Counted from the stretch's first letter, positions 32,406 to 41,060 are shown. The stretch is 64,000 nucleotides of DNA from Peribacillus sp044761665 (GCF_044761665.1 NZ_JBIWCW010000001.1:496001-560000); one strand, 5' to 3'. A program made the numbers and translations. The notes: generated by a model from the sequence alone, not told the origin.

Positions 32406-34468
32406 TCTGTTTCCTCCTTAGAATATTTATGTACGTAACCCATAAGTATGGATGGATCCGTTGTCTCTAAAATCGCTTCAATATTAGCTCGTTCATTCAA
32501 TAATTGAGTCAGCTGAATTAACGCCCGTAAATGTGAATCGTTATCTACGGCAGCCAGAACAATGATCAACCTGACGGGTTTATCGGGTGCAAATTCCACC
32601 GGCTCATCCAATTTCAATAGACTCATGGATAAGGAGCGAACACCTTGCTCTGGACGTGCATGAGGAATGGCCACATCAGGCGTGATCACCACATAGGGAC
32701 CATTCGTTTCGATTCCTTCAATCATTGCATCCACATATCTCTCTTCGACCGTTCCTAAATCAACAAGAGGCTGGGATGCAACTCGAATCGCTTCTCTCCA
32801 CTCTGAAACACGCGGCAGGATTTGAATCGTTTGTAGGTTGAGTAATTCATCTAACACTGGTTTCTCTGCCTCCTTTAAGGAATATTTATTGACCTTGGGT
32901 GCATATATGTACATCAGGGATTCAAGGGCCTTTTCAAGTTGATCAGGTTCATGGATGGTTGCATATTTTGAAATCACTTTTAACAGAGCGGAACCATCAA
33001 CATTTTGTGTCGTATACCCATACAATTCCTGCATGACTTGCAGACGCAGCTTATGTTTGTCCTGCCTTTCCAAAATGGGCGGTACCACAAATAACGGAAC
33101 TTTGGTTCTCATATGTACCGTTGAAAAAACGAGATCGTACGCTAATGGATACTCGGACGCATTTCGAACGGATAATACATCCAAAAACAATATATCCGGA
33201 AATAATTCCTTCAACGTGTAGATGAGAATATTGCTGATGCCAATCCCATTCGGACAAACCACGATGGCTCTTTTGCGGTCATCTAAAGTTGTCCCTTGCC
33301 TTCGCAGCCAGCCTCCAAAGTAAATCGTAAAGTATGCCACTTCCTCTTCAGGTACAGGACGCCCAATCTCTTTCTCTAGTACTCCTAAAGATTTAGTGGT
33401 CAGGTGATGCAGTTCAGGATAGACTTTTTGTACCTTTTCCGTCATCGGATTCATGGATGAAAGCCCGTATCTTAGACGATGATAAGCCGGTTTAAAATGA
33501 ACATACAATTGCTGGCATAGCTGGTCTTTATCATGTAAATGAACAAAGGCTAATTTTTCGAACTCTTTTACAATCTCCTGCAAAAGCGTTTCGATCACTT
33601 CATCCTCCTTGAGCGGAGATAGATCCTTTGTCCGGTTCATGCTTAGCAGGTGGAGGGTTACATATAAATTTTCGGTTTCGCTCCAAACCGATTCGAACGC
33701 ATCGGTTTTCGTCATTTGTTCCATCGCTTTAAATTCATCTGTTGCCACAAAAGGTAACCAACTCTGATTGACTTGCAATTCCTCTCCTTTTCCAATGAGC
33801 TGATCTGTACTCAAAAATAAATAGGTCAATTCATACAGCCTCTCATCCGTAAAGGTGATCCCCAATTTACGTTCAATCTGCTCCAGCTGATGCCGGATGG
33901 ATTGAATGTTTGTGTGCTGACCTCCCCAAATACACTCAATAATCAGATTATTATTCGGACGATTAAGGACATCATGCACCAGCTGTTCAATCATGTAGCG
34001 CTTGACTCTGCTTTCTCCCTTTATCACGTAACCCTCTTGCTTGGAGTATTGAATCTTAAGGTTGACTTCTTGCGCTTTCTCCTTGAGCTGTTTCAAATCC
34101 TTTAATACGGTATTACGCGATAGCCCCGTGATTGATTGAAAATGATAGACAGATAACGCTTCAGGACTAAGCAAAATCATGAGATAGAACAATTGCTCTC
34201 TATCTGTCTCGGAAAATACATAATTACGTTTGGTTAGTTTTACGTTCAATTCATCCTCTTGAACTTCGACAGGAAGGGAATACCCTAATTCTTTATGATA
34301 GAGAATGGCTGGATACCCATGATCGTGAAGCCAATCATTCACTTTGCTAAAAGCATATTGGATTTGTCTTCGCGTCAAACCGGTTTGTTCTTCGATATCT
34401 TTCATTTTTGAAATGGGTGAGTGCTGTAATATTTTTATTAGCTTTGCGCTTCTTTCATCTAGAAACAT
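32402..34468 (-). CDS. PRD-containing regulator with EIIB-like and EIIA domains
   Basis: A 688-residue regulator of the BglG/MtlR type. In order: an HTH (KMKDIEEQTGLTRRQIQYAF), a second HTH/Mga-like part (ITGLSRNTVLKDLKQLK), two PTS regulation domains (about 185-400), an EIIB-like domain (VVCPNGIGISNILIY) and an EIIA domain with the phosphoryl histidine in VAIPHARPEQG (His603). GAGAGGGAGA precedes the ATG. It activates the operon according to sugar flux. No free EIIA gene is present, so the fused EIIA may also feed UlaB. Confidence 0.87.
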   Translation of the reverse strand: MFLDERSAKLIKILQHSPISKMKDIEEQTGLTRRQIQYAFSKVNDWLHDHGYPAILYHKELGYSLPVEVQEDELNVKLTKRNYVFSETDREQLFYLMILLSPEALSVYHFQSITGLSRNTVLKDLKQLKEKAQEVNLKIQYSKQEGYVIKGESRVKRYMIEQLVHDVLNRPNNNLIIECIWGGQHTNIQSIRHQLEQIERKLGITFTDERLYELTYLFLSTDQLIGKGEELQVNQSWLPFVATDEFKAMEQMTKTDAFESVWSETENLYVTLHLLSMNRTKDLSPLKEDEVIETLLQEIVKEFEKLAFVHLHDKDQLCQQLYVHFKPAYHRLRYGLSSMNPMTEKVQKVYPELHHLTTKSLGVLEKEIGRPVPEEEVAYFTIYFGGWLRRQGTTLDDRKRAIVVCPNGIGISNILIYTLKELFPDILFLDVLSVRNASEYPLAYDLVFSTVHMRTKVPLFVVPPILERQDKHKLRLQVMQELYGYTTQNVDGSALLKVISKYATIHEPDQLEKALESLMYIYAPKVNKYSLKEAEKPVLDELLNLQTIQILPRVSEWREAIRVASQPLVDLGTVEERYVDAMIEGIETNGPYVVITPDVAIPHARPEQGVRSLSMSLLKLDEPVEFAPDKPVRLIIVLAAVDNDSHLRALIQLTQLLNERANIEAILETTDPSILMGYVHKYSKEETE

Positions 34469-34630
34469 CGTTTCTCCCTCTCCCTAATACCACGATACCT
34501 TACTTTTCATTTGATATATATGGTTTCTCAGTCCGATTGTTGTCCATATGCCTGCACAAAAATATATTGTACAAATGATGTGCACCTTGGTTTTTGAATC
34601 AGTGTACCACACCTCGTCCCTGTTTCATTT

Positions 34631-34675
34631 AAAAAAGCGGGAATATCCACCTCAGTGAACATTCCCGCTTTTTTT
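34631..34675 (-). terminator. Terminator after DUF4083 copy 2
   Basis: AAAAAAGCGGGAAT and ATTCCCGCTTTTTTT pair around a loop containing CACCTCAGTGAA. It can act on both strands; on the minus strand it follows the DUF4083 gene. Confidence 0.88.
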
Positions 34676-34697
34676 CACTCTTGTATCTTCAAAAAAC

Positions 34698-34877
34698 TCA
34701 ATCTCTTCTATCCTTTTCAAGCAGCTCAATGATTTTATCAAGTTTTTGTTCTACGGAGTTAGTATTACGAGATCTTGTTACGAGAGCCTGGACAAAAAAA
34801 TAAATGGCAAAGATCAAGCCAAACAATAAGATGAAACTGACCAGTTGAAATATCATGTCCCCTATATTAAAACCCAA
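34698..34877 (-). CDS. DUF4083-type small membrane protein, copy 2
   Basis: A 59-residue paralogue of the gene at 29495, with the same helix (LLFGLIFAIYFFVQALVTRS) and tail (EQKLDKIIELLEKDRRD). TTG 34877 follows AGGTGG; GTG 34886 is possible. The two genes are near-identical over most of their length and lie on either side of the HAD-PTS segment. Confidence 0.7.
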   Translation of the reverse strand: MGFNIGDMIFQLVSFILLFGLIFAIYFFVQALVTRSRNTNSVEQKLDKIIELLEKDRRD

Positions 34878-34894
34878 AGAATCCACCTAACCTT

Positions 34895-35101
34895 TTATAA
34901 TATTTTTGCCATATAATATTCATTATAAGATTTCCCGTGTATGACAAGGGAGTTTCTCTTCGTGCCCTCGATCTCAAAGCCAACCTTCTTATATAGTGCT
35001 ACCCCTGCCTCCATCAGCATAAAGTCAGATGAAGCTTCTACCTCTTTTACAATATGGGTAAATTCCTTGGCATCATCCACCCTTATTTCTCTTACTTTCA
35101 C
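34895..35101 (-). pseudogene. GNAT acetyltransferase with internal deletion
   Basis: The GTG start at 35101 follows GGGGG and gives the N-terminus of a GNAT protein (VREIRVDDAKEFTHIVKEVE). After SSDFMLMEAG the frame jumps straight to the family's C-terminus (ALYKKVGFEIEGTKRNS ... NEYYMAKIL). About 90-100 residues, including the acetyl-CoA binding region, are missing, although the frame is kept: 68 residues against about 165 in intact relatives. It cannot be an active acetyltransferase. Confidence 0.8.
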
Positions 35102-35180
35102 GCTAATCCCCCTTCGATATTTCCACCTAATTTTAACATTATTTCCACACATATGGTTTGCGGTGTTGTAATGAGCACAA

Positions 35181-35204
35181 AAAAACTGCCAACTATGTTG
35201 ACAG
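35181..35204 (-). terminator. Terminator of the small membrane gene(s)
   Basis: CTGCCAAC and GTTGACAG (with a G-U pair on the RNA) are followed by TTTTTTT on the minus strand. A close relative lies at 59472-59502. Confidence 0.75.
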
Positions 35205-35213
35205 CCCTTGCAT

Positions 35214-35426
35214 TTAAAAAACCGCTTTATAAATTTCTTTCATCATAAAAATAATTATGTACACCGAGCCAATGATACAAAAAATGGACCAAACGATATT
35301 GATTAAATATTTTATAATGCTTTTTTCTTCCAAACTTTTCAACTCATTTTCTATGTATTTTGCATGCTGAAATAGGTTCCTAAGGATTCCACAAATAGGT
35401 TTAGAATAACCAACGTAAAGTGACAA
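35214..35426 (-). CDS. Possible small membrane protein (or second half of a frameshifted gene)
   Basis: An open frame of 70 codons from a TTG, with an amphipathic part (AKYIENELKSLEEKS) and one membrane helix (WSIFCIIGSVYIIIFMM). It has no convincing ribosome binding site and overlaps the end of the next small gene, so it may be the downstream part of one frameshifted gene. No family recognised. Confidence 0.4.
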   Translation of the reverse strand: MSLYVGYSKPICGILRNLFQHAKYIENELKSLEEKSIIKYLINIVWSIFCIIGSVYIIIFMMKEIYKAVF

Positions 35427-35559
35427 CTATTCCTATAATTCCGGTTATAAAGTTAAATAGCTTTGGCGCGAAGTCATCCAATGCCTTTGAGACGCGTTTT
35501 AGCTTTTTATTGAAGATTTGTATCTTTTCTGTCGCTTTTTCTAAATAATACAGCATCAT
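35401..35559 (-). CDS. Small membrane protein, 52 residues
   Basis: ATG 35559 follows AAGGAGG at ideal spacing. The peptide starts MMLYYLEKATEKIQIF, has a basic helix (NKKLKRVSKALDD) and a hydrophobic C-terminal segment (FITGIIGIVVTLRWLF). No family recognised. It might continue into the overlapping frame at 35426-35214 by a frameshift. Confidence 0.5.
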   Translation of the reverse strand: MMLYYLEKATEKIQIFNKKLKRVSKALDDFAPKLFNFITGIIGIVVTLRWLF

Positions 35560-35664
35560 TTAACCTCCTTCCATTGAAATAATTATACTAAAATAATAAG
35601 AATGTATATAAAACAATGTTATTTTCTTTCACAAATACGAATGGATGCCCACACATAGAGAAAT

Positions 35665-35704
35665 AAAAAAGCGACAACATCACCTCAGTGAATATTGCCG
35701 CTTC
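35665..35704 (-). terminator. Terminator of the C39-type peptidase gene
   Basis: AAGCGGCAATAT pairs with ATGTTGTCGCTT on the minus strand (two imperfections), followed by TTTTTATTTC. Its loop CACCTCAGTGAA is the same as in the terminator at 34631. Confidence 0.7.
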
Positions 35705-35719
35705 TATCTATCTATCTAT

Positions 35720-36691
35720 TTATTTCTTATCGACTACAATATAAGGTTGCAATTGGAATGGTTTTGGTGCGATGTTGCGGTCATTCCATTGTCCAAACCA
35801 ACGCTCTAATGGATAGAAGTAATAGCCATCTTGCGAATGATCTGATGTATCGTAAGGATCAGCGAAGATTAGCGTATCATCGCCAATGCCTGGTGTACCG
35901 TTATTGTCATAGCCAATAATCGATTGCCAGTGGCCATCCCAGTCTCCCCATTCAACCATGATTGGACGATCGTTTTTCAGATGGTTCGTTAGCCATTTCA
36001 CGAAGTAGCTATCTTTCGCATCTTTTACAAATGCATCTGTCGTATCGCTATTTTCCGAAGCATATAAGCTGTTCCATGTGAACGTTGCTGGCAGGTTGCC
36101 TACGTTATTCTCCGTCACTTCTTTACTCGCTTGAATTAAATCTTTGTCCTTGTAATCTTCGCGATAGCTTGATTCAACCACCTCGAAGCCTTTCAAGTTC
36201 GTGAAGAAATCATAGATTTGAGCAACATTCGTGCCGTATTCCGGGAAGTTATTCGCGGTTCCTGGTAATGCATCCTTCACATCTAAGTCCGTCATTGACT
36301 TCATTTGCTTCGCAATATCCATCTCCGATAATTCATCGTACCCGAAATGATTCGCAACCATCAAAGCTGTGGCAGGTCCACAAGACCATTCCGTCGTTTG
36401 TTGCATCGTTTGATAGTTTTCGATCAGGGTTAACTGGTCATCCGACTTCATATTGAAGAAGTCAGGTGCTTTATAGTAACGTGAATCGGCATGATCTCCC
36501 TTAGAGGCATAGGCATCCGCACCGCCGTTTTCATCGTAATCTTTTCCTTTAATCGTTGCCGCTTCATTCGTTTCAGCTGACACTTTCTTATCCGTCTTGA
36601 TAACTTCCGCTTCTTTTTTAGTTGTCTCTTCAGCGCACGCAGATAATAATAGCATGGATGATGCTAAAGCTGCCGTAAGAATTCTTTTCAT
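35720..36691 (-). CDS. C39-like cysteine peptidase lipoprotein
   Basis: A 323-residue lipoprotein with lipobox LLSAC (Cys19). The catalytic domain has Cys104 in TEWSCGPATALM, His254 in GDWDGHWQSIIG and Asp278 in IFADPYD, the order of papain-like C39 peptidases. Known C39 enzymes cut leader peptides after double glycine; soluble secreted ones like this have unknown targets. AAGGATGGGG precedes ATG 36691; the frame runs 23 codons further upstream without a signal. Monocistronic. Confidence 0.85.
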   Translation of the reverse strand: MKRILTAALASSMLLLSACAEETTKKEAEVIKTDKKVSAETNEAATIKGKDYDENGGADAYASKGDHADSRYYKAPDFFNMKSDDQLTLIENYQTMQQTTEWSCGPATALMVANHFGYDELSEMDIAKQMKSMTDLDVKDALPGTANNFPEYGTNVAQIYDFFTNLKGFEVVESSYREDYKDKDLIQASKEVTENNVGNLPATFTWNSLYASENSDTTDAFVKDAKDSYFVKWLTNHLKNDRPIMVEWGDWDGHWQSIIGYDNNGTPGIGDDTLIFADPYDTSDHSQDGYYFYPLERWFGQWNDRNIAPKPFQLQPYIVVDKK

Positions 36692-36870
36692 TAATCCCCA
36701 TCCTTTTACTGTTTTTTTCACACAAGAATTGATTATAGTAGATGGGGGTGTAGCCGTCAAGAAGTTTTATAGATAACAAACTTCTCGGAAAATGAAAGGG
36801 TCATTAAACCTTGAGATATCAAGAAAATTCATTATTATTTCTATTAGTCTTTCTCCTTTTTCTAACAAAA

Positions 36871-36899
36871 AAAAAGAGAGGTTCCCCCCCCTCTTTTTT
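36871..36899 (-). terminator. Terminator of the YiiX-like gene
   Basis: AAAAAGAGAGG and CCTCTTTTTT pair around a C-rich loop, right at the stop codon of the next gene on the minus strand. Confidence 0.75.
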
Positions 36900-37464
36900 A
36901 ATATTTATCATCTACAATTTTAAATTTGTTATGTTCTACCGATGGTTTATAAAGGTAGTCGTTTGGTTTGATGATGTCTGGTACCCTCCACCCTTTAATA
37001 GATGCAACAGGTACTTTAAATGTAACTCCAGCTTTGTAGTAGGAATACCATACTAATTCACTGCAATATGTGTTCGGGTCGATATCTTTAGGATTTTCAG
37101 TTACCTTATATTTAATTTTCTTATTATCTTTAAAATACTTCACAGCCATATCTGCCGCTTTTTCTGCTTTCTTAGAATCATTATATCTGACTACTTTGAC
37201 TCTTTTCTTATATCGATTTGTCCAATCTTTTAATGACATAACAAAAGGATAAGGCTCCTTTTTCCAACCGGAAGTATGTAAAACTTTATTATCGCCGATG
37301 TAAATGGCAGAATGACCAAGTACTCCTTTAGATGAGGTAGTATCGGTTATCAGGATATCTCCTTTCTTATACTTAAAAGCGGCTTCAGTTTCACTAGCAC
37401 TTAAAGGGTAAAACAAGCTAATGACTAGGACAAAGGACAACAAAAACTTAACAGTTCTTTTCAC
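36898..37464 (-). CDS. Secreted YiiX/YebB-type papain-like hydrolase
   Basis: A 188-residue secreted protein with a signal peptide (KRTVKFLLSFVLVISLFYP) and a permuted NlpC/P60-like fold: His51 in VLGHSAIYIGD comes before Cys134 in TYCSELVWYSY, the order of YiiX/YebB enzymes. These act as amidases or peptidases on wall or lipid substrates. The start is GTG 37464 with GGGAGGTG upstream. Monocistronic. Confidence 0.8.
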   Translation of the reverse strand: MKRTVKFLLSFVLVISLFYPLSASETEAAFKYKKGDILITDTTSSKGVLGHSAIYIGDNKVLHTSGWKKEPYPFVMSLKDWTNRYKKRVKVVRYNDSKKAEKAADMAVKYFKDNKKIKYKVTENPKDIDPNTYCSELVWYSYYKAGVTFKVPVASIKGWRVPDIIKPNDYLYKPSVEHNKFKIVDDKY

Positions 37465-37876
37465 TTAGGCACCTCCCAATAATTTATTAATTATGGAATA
37501 TTATCTCAATTTTATCTATTATTTTCATGGGTAATTTGTCGTAAATCCTGTCATTTAAATGTAATATTACAGGAGACATCTCACACTAGTAGACTTAAAA
37601 ACATGGTATATCCAGTACAAATTCACTAGATTTGGTGAACTTCCCCCGTTTGTTTTCTAAGAAGAATTACACAGCTCTCGGTGATTTAGTACCGTCCTTC
37701 ATAAGACCATGTATCCCGTGAATGAATCATTCCACACATGGGAAAGTGTCACGATGTTGAAAGAAATAAGGCAGTCAGCCCCTTTTGGAGGCGCTACCTT
37801 ATTTACCTAACTGGAAAATACAGTAATCAAATTATGATACAATTTTAATGAAACGTGTAGAGGAGGTAGAGGAGAA
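37465..37876. other. Intergenic stretch with one hairpin
   Basis: No gene recognised. A hairpin at 37764-37808 (AATAAGGCAGTCAGCC to GGCGCTACCTTATT) is a relative of the hairpins at 38893 and 42229. A CTTCCCCCGTTTG motif near 37638 faintly resembles the CCCGTTA junction ends. Confidence 0.5.
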
Positions 37877-38803
37877 TTGACCATCAAAAAAGTTTCTATT
37901 ATTGGGCTAGGTGCATTGGGGATTTTGTTTGGACATCATTTATCTAAGAAGATGAGACCAGAAGATTTAAGAATGATAGCTGATCAAGATCGTATATTGC
38001 GATATGAAAACGAAAAGCTCTATAGTAATGGGGAACTGTGCAAGTTTCATTATGTAACACCTGAAGAAGACTGTGGCCCAGCTGATTTGTTGATTGTTTC
38101 AGTTAAATTTAACGGGTTAGAAGACGCCATTCAATCGGTAAAGAAACACGTCGGAGAACGTACAATCATTATTTCCCTACTGAATGGTATAACAAGTGAA
38201 GACATTATTGGGGAAACGTATGGAATGGATAAAGTACTGTATTGCGTGGCACAAGGTATGGACGCAGTAAAGGTAGGCAATGAACTTACCTATGATCATA
38301 TGGGTATGCTCTGCATTGGTTCAAAAGAGCCTGGTTTCGTTTCACCACAAGCAAAAAGAGTGGCGGAATTTTTCGAACAAATGGATGTACCTTTTGAGTT
38401 GGATACGGATATGTATAGAAGACAATGGGGAAAATTCATGCTGAATGTAGGGGTGAATCAAACGGTTGCTATCCACAAAAGTAATTATGGAGAAATTCAA
38501 AGAGAAGGAAAACCCAGAGAAATGATGATTGCAGCCATGAGAGAGGTTCTTGCTTTATCAGAAAAAGAAGGCGTTCATTTAACGGAAGAAAATCTGGATT
38601 ATTGGCTGAAAGTCTTAGCGACATTAAGTCCAAAAGGGAAACCTTCAATGGCTCAAGATATAGAAGCCCAACGATTCAGTGAAGTCGAATTATTTGCCGG
38701 AACGGTTATTGAACTAGGAAAAAAGCATCAAATACCTACCCCTATCAATCAAGAACTGTACGACAAGATTAAATGGATTGAAAGACAATATTCTGTTCAG
38801 TGA
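37877..38803 (+). CDS. Ketopantoate reductase-family (ApbA/PanE-like) oxidoreductase
   Basis: A 308-residue cytosolic NADP oxidoreductase. The Rossmann motif GLGALGILFG is at residues 10-19, followed by LIVSVKFNGLEDA and LLNGI, and the C-terminal domain has the catalytic-lysine region RRQWGKFMLNVGVNQ. Many Bacillus genomes carry several PanE-like proteins; this one need not make pantoate. The start is TTG 37877 behind GAGGAGGTAGAGGAG. Its last codons belong to a 176-base direct repeat. Confidence 0.83.
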   Translation: MTIKKVSIIGLGALGILFGHHLSKKMRPEDLRMIADQDRILRYENEKLYSNGELCKFHYVTPEEDCGPADLLIVSVKFNGLEDAIQSVKKHVGERTIIISLLNGITSEDIIGETYGMDKVLYCVAQGMDAVKVGNELTYDHMGMLCIGSKEPGFVSPQAKRVAEFFEQMDVPFELDTDMYRRQWGKFMLNVGVNQTVAIHKSNYGEIQREGKPREMMIAAMREVLALSEKEGVHLTEENLDYWLKVLATLSPKGKPSMAQDIEAQRFSEVELFAGTVIELGKKHQIPTPINQELYDKIKWIERQYSVQ

Positions 38804-38967
38804 TGGTGAAGTTGTATAGTCGAATAAAGAATGAGAGAGGTTCTTGATATTCCTACGTATTCTGCACATTTTAAAAGTGTTGCACAGCTATATTAGAATA
38901 GGGCAGTGATACCTCTTGGGACGTGCTGCCTTATTCTAATAGCTAATCGGTTATTACTTATCAAATA
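38792..38967 (+). repeat. Long direct repeat, copy A
   Basis: From TCTGTTCAGTGATGG (the last codons of the PanE-like gene) to TTATTACTTATCAAATA, matching 42124-42300 along its whole length with scattered substitutions. It includes a terminator hairpin at 38893-38943 (TTAGAATAGGGCAG to GCTGCCTTATTCTAA). Confidence 0.88.
38893..38943 (+). terminator. Terminator after the PanE-like gene
   Basis: ATTAGAATAGGGCAG pairs with CTGCCTTATTCTAAT in a long hairpin with a bulged middle, about 90 bases beyond the stop. The same structure recurs at 42229-42280. Confidence 0.65.
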
Positions 38968-39118
38968 AAACTCAGAAGTACAACGATTACACTCAAACCC
39001 TTCCTTAAAACGGGCCTCTCATAACTGATTAGACGACTACCAACAGCGGATGCCGCTTCGAAATAGCATTTCATCCATCGATACACTCGTTCATTTTTTG
39101 TATGCAATTGTTTGTCGG

Positions 39119-39196
39119 TGCTAATACAGAATGTATTGTCTTGGCTGGATATTGTCTTTGATGATACAAACGTGGCTCTGAAGTTGCAGAAGTATT
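39119..39196 (-). pseudogene. M23 peptidase 3'-end remnant
   Basis: The minus strand reads NTSATSEPRLYHQRQYPA then KTIHSVLA, which aligns with SGSSSEPHLHIHHQRQNPSK and TIHPVLA of the M23 peptidase at 8993. The HLH zinc motif is lost. Only this short part remains. Confidence 0.7.
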
Positions 39197-39349
39197 ATAT
39201 TGTAGTTGATGGTATCCAGAAGAAATTATTAGATAGTGAAGTGTGCAAAGTCTTTCCCGAAGAAATAAAATAATCCAACTATTCAATAATTGATAATAGA
39301 GATGAAAATTGCGTTGAAAACGTTAAAACATACACTCCCTTGATGCAGC

Positions 39350-39628
39350 TTATTTGTAGAGTTCCACCGCCCCCTCCAAGAATTTCACATATTTCATGAT
39401 AAAAACTTTCGGCTCCAAAATCTTAACCTTATTACCAAATCCGGCTAAAAATTGAAAGGCATATTGATTCTCAGGCAATTCAATTGTTGCGAGGTACCGT
39501 CTTGCAGTTTCCTTTATAACGGCATTTTTTCCGTACCTTTCGATAAATTGATCTCTTATAGAAACGTCTATCGATAGCTGTACATTAACCAAATTTTTTT
39601 GTTCATCGTGTTGTTTTACTTGTTTCAA
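39350..39628 (-). pseudogene. WYL-domain regulator, C-terminal remnant
   Basis: About 92 codons matching the C-terminal WCX part of YafY-like WYL regulators (VSIRDQFIERYGKNAVI, then ETARRYLATIELPENQYA and FLAGFGNKVKILEP). The N-terminal HTH and the WYL core are missing: the frame begins abruptly at about 39628, where another gene remnant on the opposite strand starts. No start signal was seen. Confidence 0.7.
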
Positions 39629-39660
39629 TTCTGGATCAGTCCTGGGAACAAAGGAACCGT

Positions 39661-39885
39661 CTTTTTGGAATCACCACAGGGAATACCGTCATAATCAGTA
39701 TTATTGATGCGGAGCCAGAAATGAATAAGCAAATTTTTGAAGGGCTTTCTGAAGGTGGTACAGTGCTCATGCCGTTATACTCTACCCCATGGTCAGCAAG
39801 TTTTGGAATGTTAGTCGATAAGTTTGGTGTTATGTGGAAATTCAACAGTGAGGCAAGAAAATTCCTGGATAGCTTCGAAGATTGA
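39661..39885 (+). pseudogene. VOC/PhnB-type protein, C-terminal remnant
   Basis: About 74 codons end at TGA 39885 and read EMNKQIFEGLSEGGTVLMPL, then SASFGMLVDKFGVMWKFN, the conserved C-terminal half of PhnB-like VOC proteins. The N-terminal half is missing and there is no start codon with a ribosome binding site. It abuts the WYL remnant head to head. Confidence 0.75.
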
Positions 39886-40196
39886 TTTTGCATGAGTAGT
39901 GTCTCAGTCTCTACCGTCCTTTTGACAGAACTAAAGTATCATTGAGAGATGTCAGGTCTGTTCAATATGGATGTTTTATAACAAGGACCTTATTGCTAGA
40001 GCCATGAAATTTTATATCAAAGAAGACCATAAAAGCCGATTCTTTCTTAACGTAGGAATAATCGGCTTTCTTTTTATCGTATTTGGCTTTAGAAACGGCT
40101 CGCCATCTTTATAAAAAATTTAGACTATCTGTAGAAAAACGTTTGACTGCTGATTTTATATGGACACCGTTAATTAGGAGCCGTTGTGATTAGTTT
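39886..40196. other. Intergenic stretch with one terminator
   Basis: No gene was recognised. A terminator at 40032-40075 lies inside it; it may have served the VOC gene before its decay. Confidence 0.5.
40032..40075 (+). terminator. Terminator
   Basis: AAAGCCGATT and AATCGGCTTT pair over ten bases, followed by CTTTTT. Confidence 0.82.
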
Positions 40197-40370
40197 TTAA
40201 GTGAAGAAATGTTGAAAAAGATGGACGGTCAAAATGGTTGTTAACAGGCATGCAAAGGTAGTGAATACGATTATTTTTCTATGGTCGTGCTTTTCTTCAG
40301 GTTTAATGAATTCATACGTGAGAATAATACATACCGCCATAGTTATAAGAGCAAGAATCCCTATGGACAA
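40197..40370 (-). CDS. Small two-helix membrane protein
   Basis: A 57-residue protein with two hydrophobic helices separated by a charged loop (KPEEKHDHRK). TTG 40370 has the ideal site GGAGGTGAT upstream; an in-frame ATG at 40394 lies before it without a signal. It is 45 bases downstream of the next membrane gene, so it may be cotranscribed. No family recognised. Confidence 0.6.
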   Translation of the reverse strand: MSIGILALITMAVCIILTYEFIKPEEKHDHRKIIVFTTFACLLTTILTVHLFQHFFT

Positions 40371-40415
40371 ACCAATCACCTCCGAAAAGACCATTTTTAA
40401 TGTATAGATAGAAAC

Positions 40416-41060
40416 CTACAACATTCCCCCAAATAAATTGGACTGAGCGGTAACGAAGCAAAGAAGCAATCCTATGGTAATCACTTTGATTATTTGTTTT
40501 GGAGACTGATATAAAACAAAAATCGTGGCTATCCAGAGTAACAATTCCAAAATATTTATAATATAAAAATACCAAAATCCAAATGCAAAAGCCTGTCTTG
40601 AAATAAACATAAAGATTATAGATGAAATAGAAATAGCAATTATGCCTTTTCCTTTTACATACCAGCATACAAAAGCAATAAATGGTGAAATAACAGTCAT
40701 GACAATCCAAATCATCATATATGATTTAGGAAAAAAACCAGCTATCATAACGGTATATAGGTAATAGCTACCTACCATGCCTACAAAAAACAAAAAAACA
40801 TTTATTGCAGACCTAATTGCTGATTTACTATACACAGATATTAGCACCGCAATGAAAATCCAAACTCCCATACGAGAAAAGAAGTTTCTTAAATCCAACA
40901 CCTCAAGAAAATGCGGTAATAAATTACTAGCGGTTTCATCAAGTACCTTGGAAAGTACGCCTAAAATAACCCCTGCGATAACTATTAAAGATGAATATAA
41001 AAATTTTCTTGATAGCGAAATATTTATTGGTCTTCGAATTTCATTCAAAAAGTCTTTCAT
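40416..41060 (-). CDS. Multi-spanning membrane protein, unknown family
   Basis: A 214-residue protein with six or seven hydrophobic segments and a short basic N-terminus (KDFLNEIRRPINISLSRKF). GGGGGGAATTA precedes the ATG. I do not recognise a family. It probably forms a two-gene unit with the small membrane gene downstream. Confidence 0.65.
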   Translation of the reverse strand: MKDFLNEIRRPINISLSRKFLYSSLIVIAGVILGVLSKVLDETASNLLPHFLEVLDLRNFFSRMGVWIFIAVLISVYSKSAIRSAINVFLFFVGMVGSYYLYTVMIAGFFPKSYMMIWIVMTVISPFIAFVCWYVKGKGIIAISISSIIFMFISRQAFAFGFWYFYIINILELLLWIATIFVLYQSPKQIIKVITIGLLLCFVTAQSNLFGGML

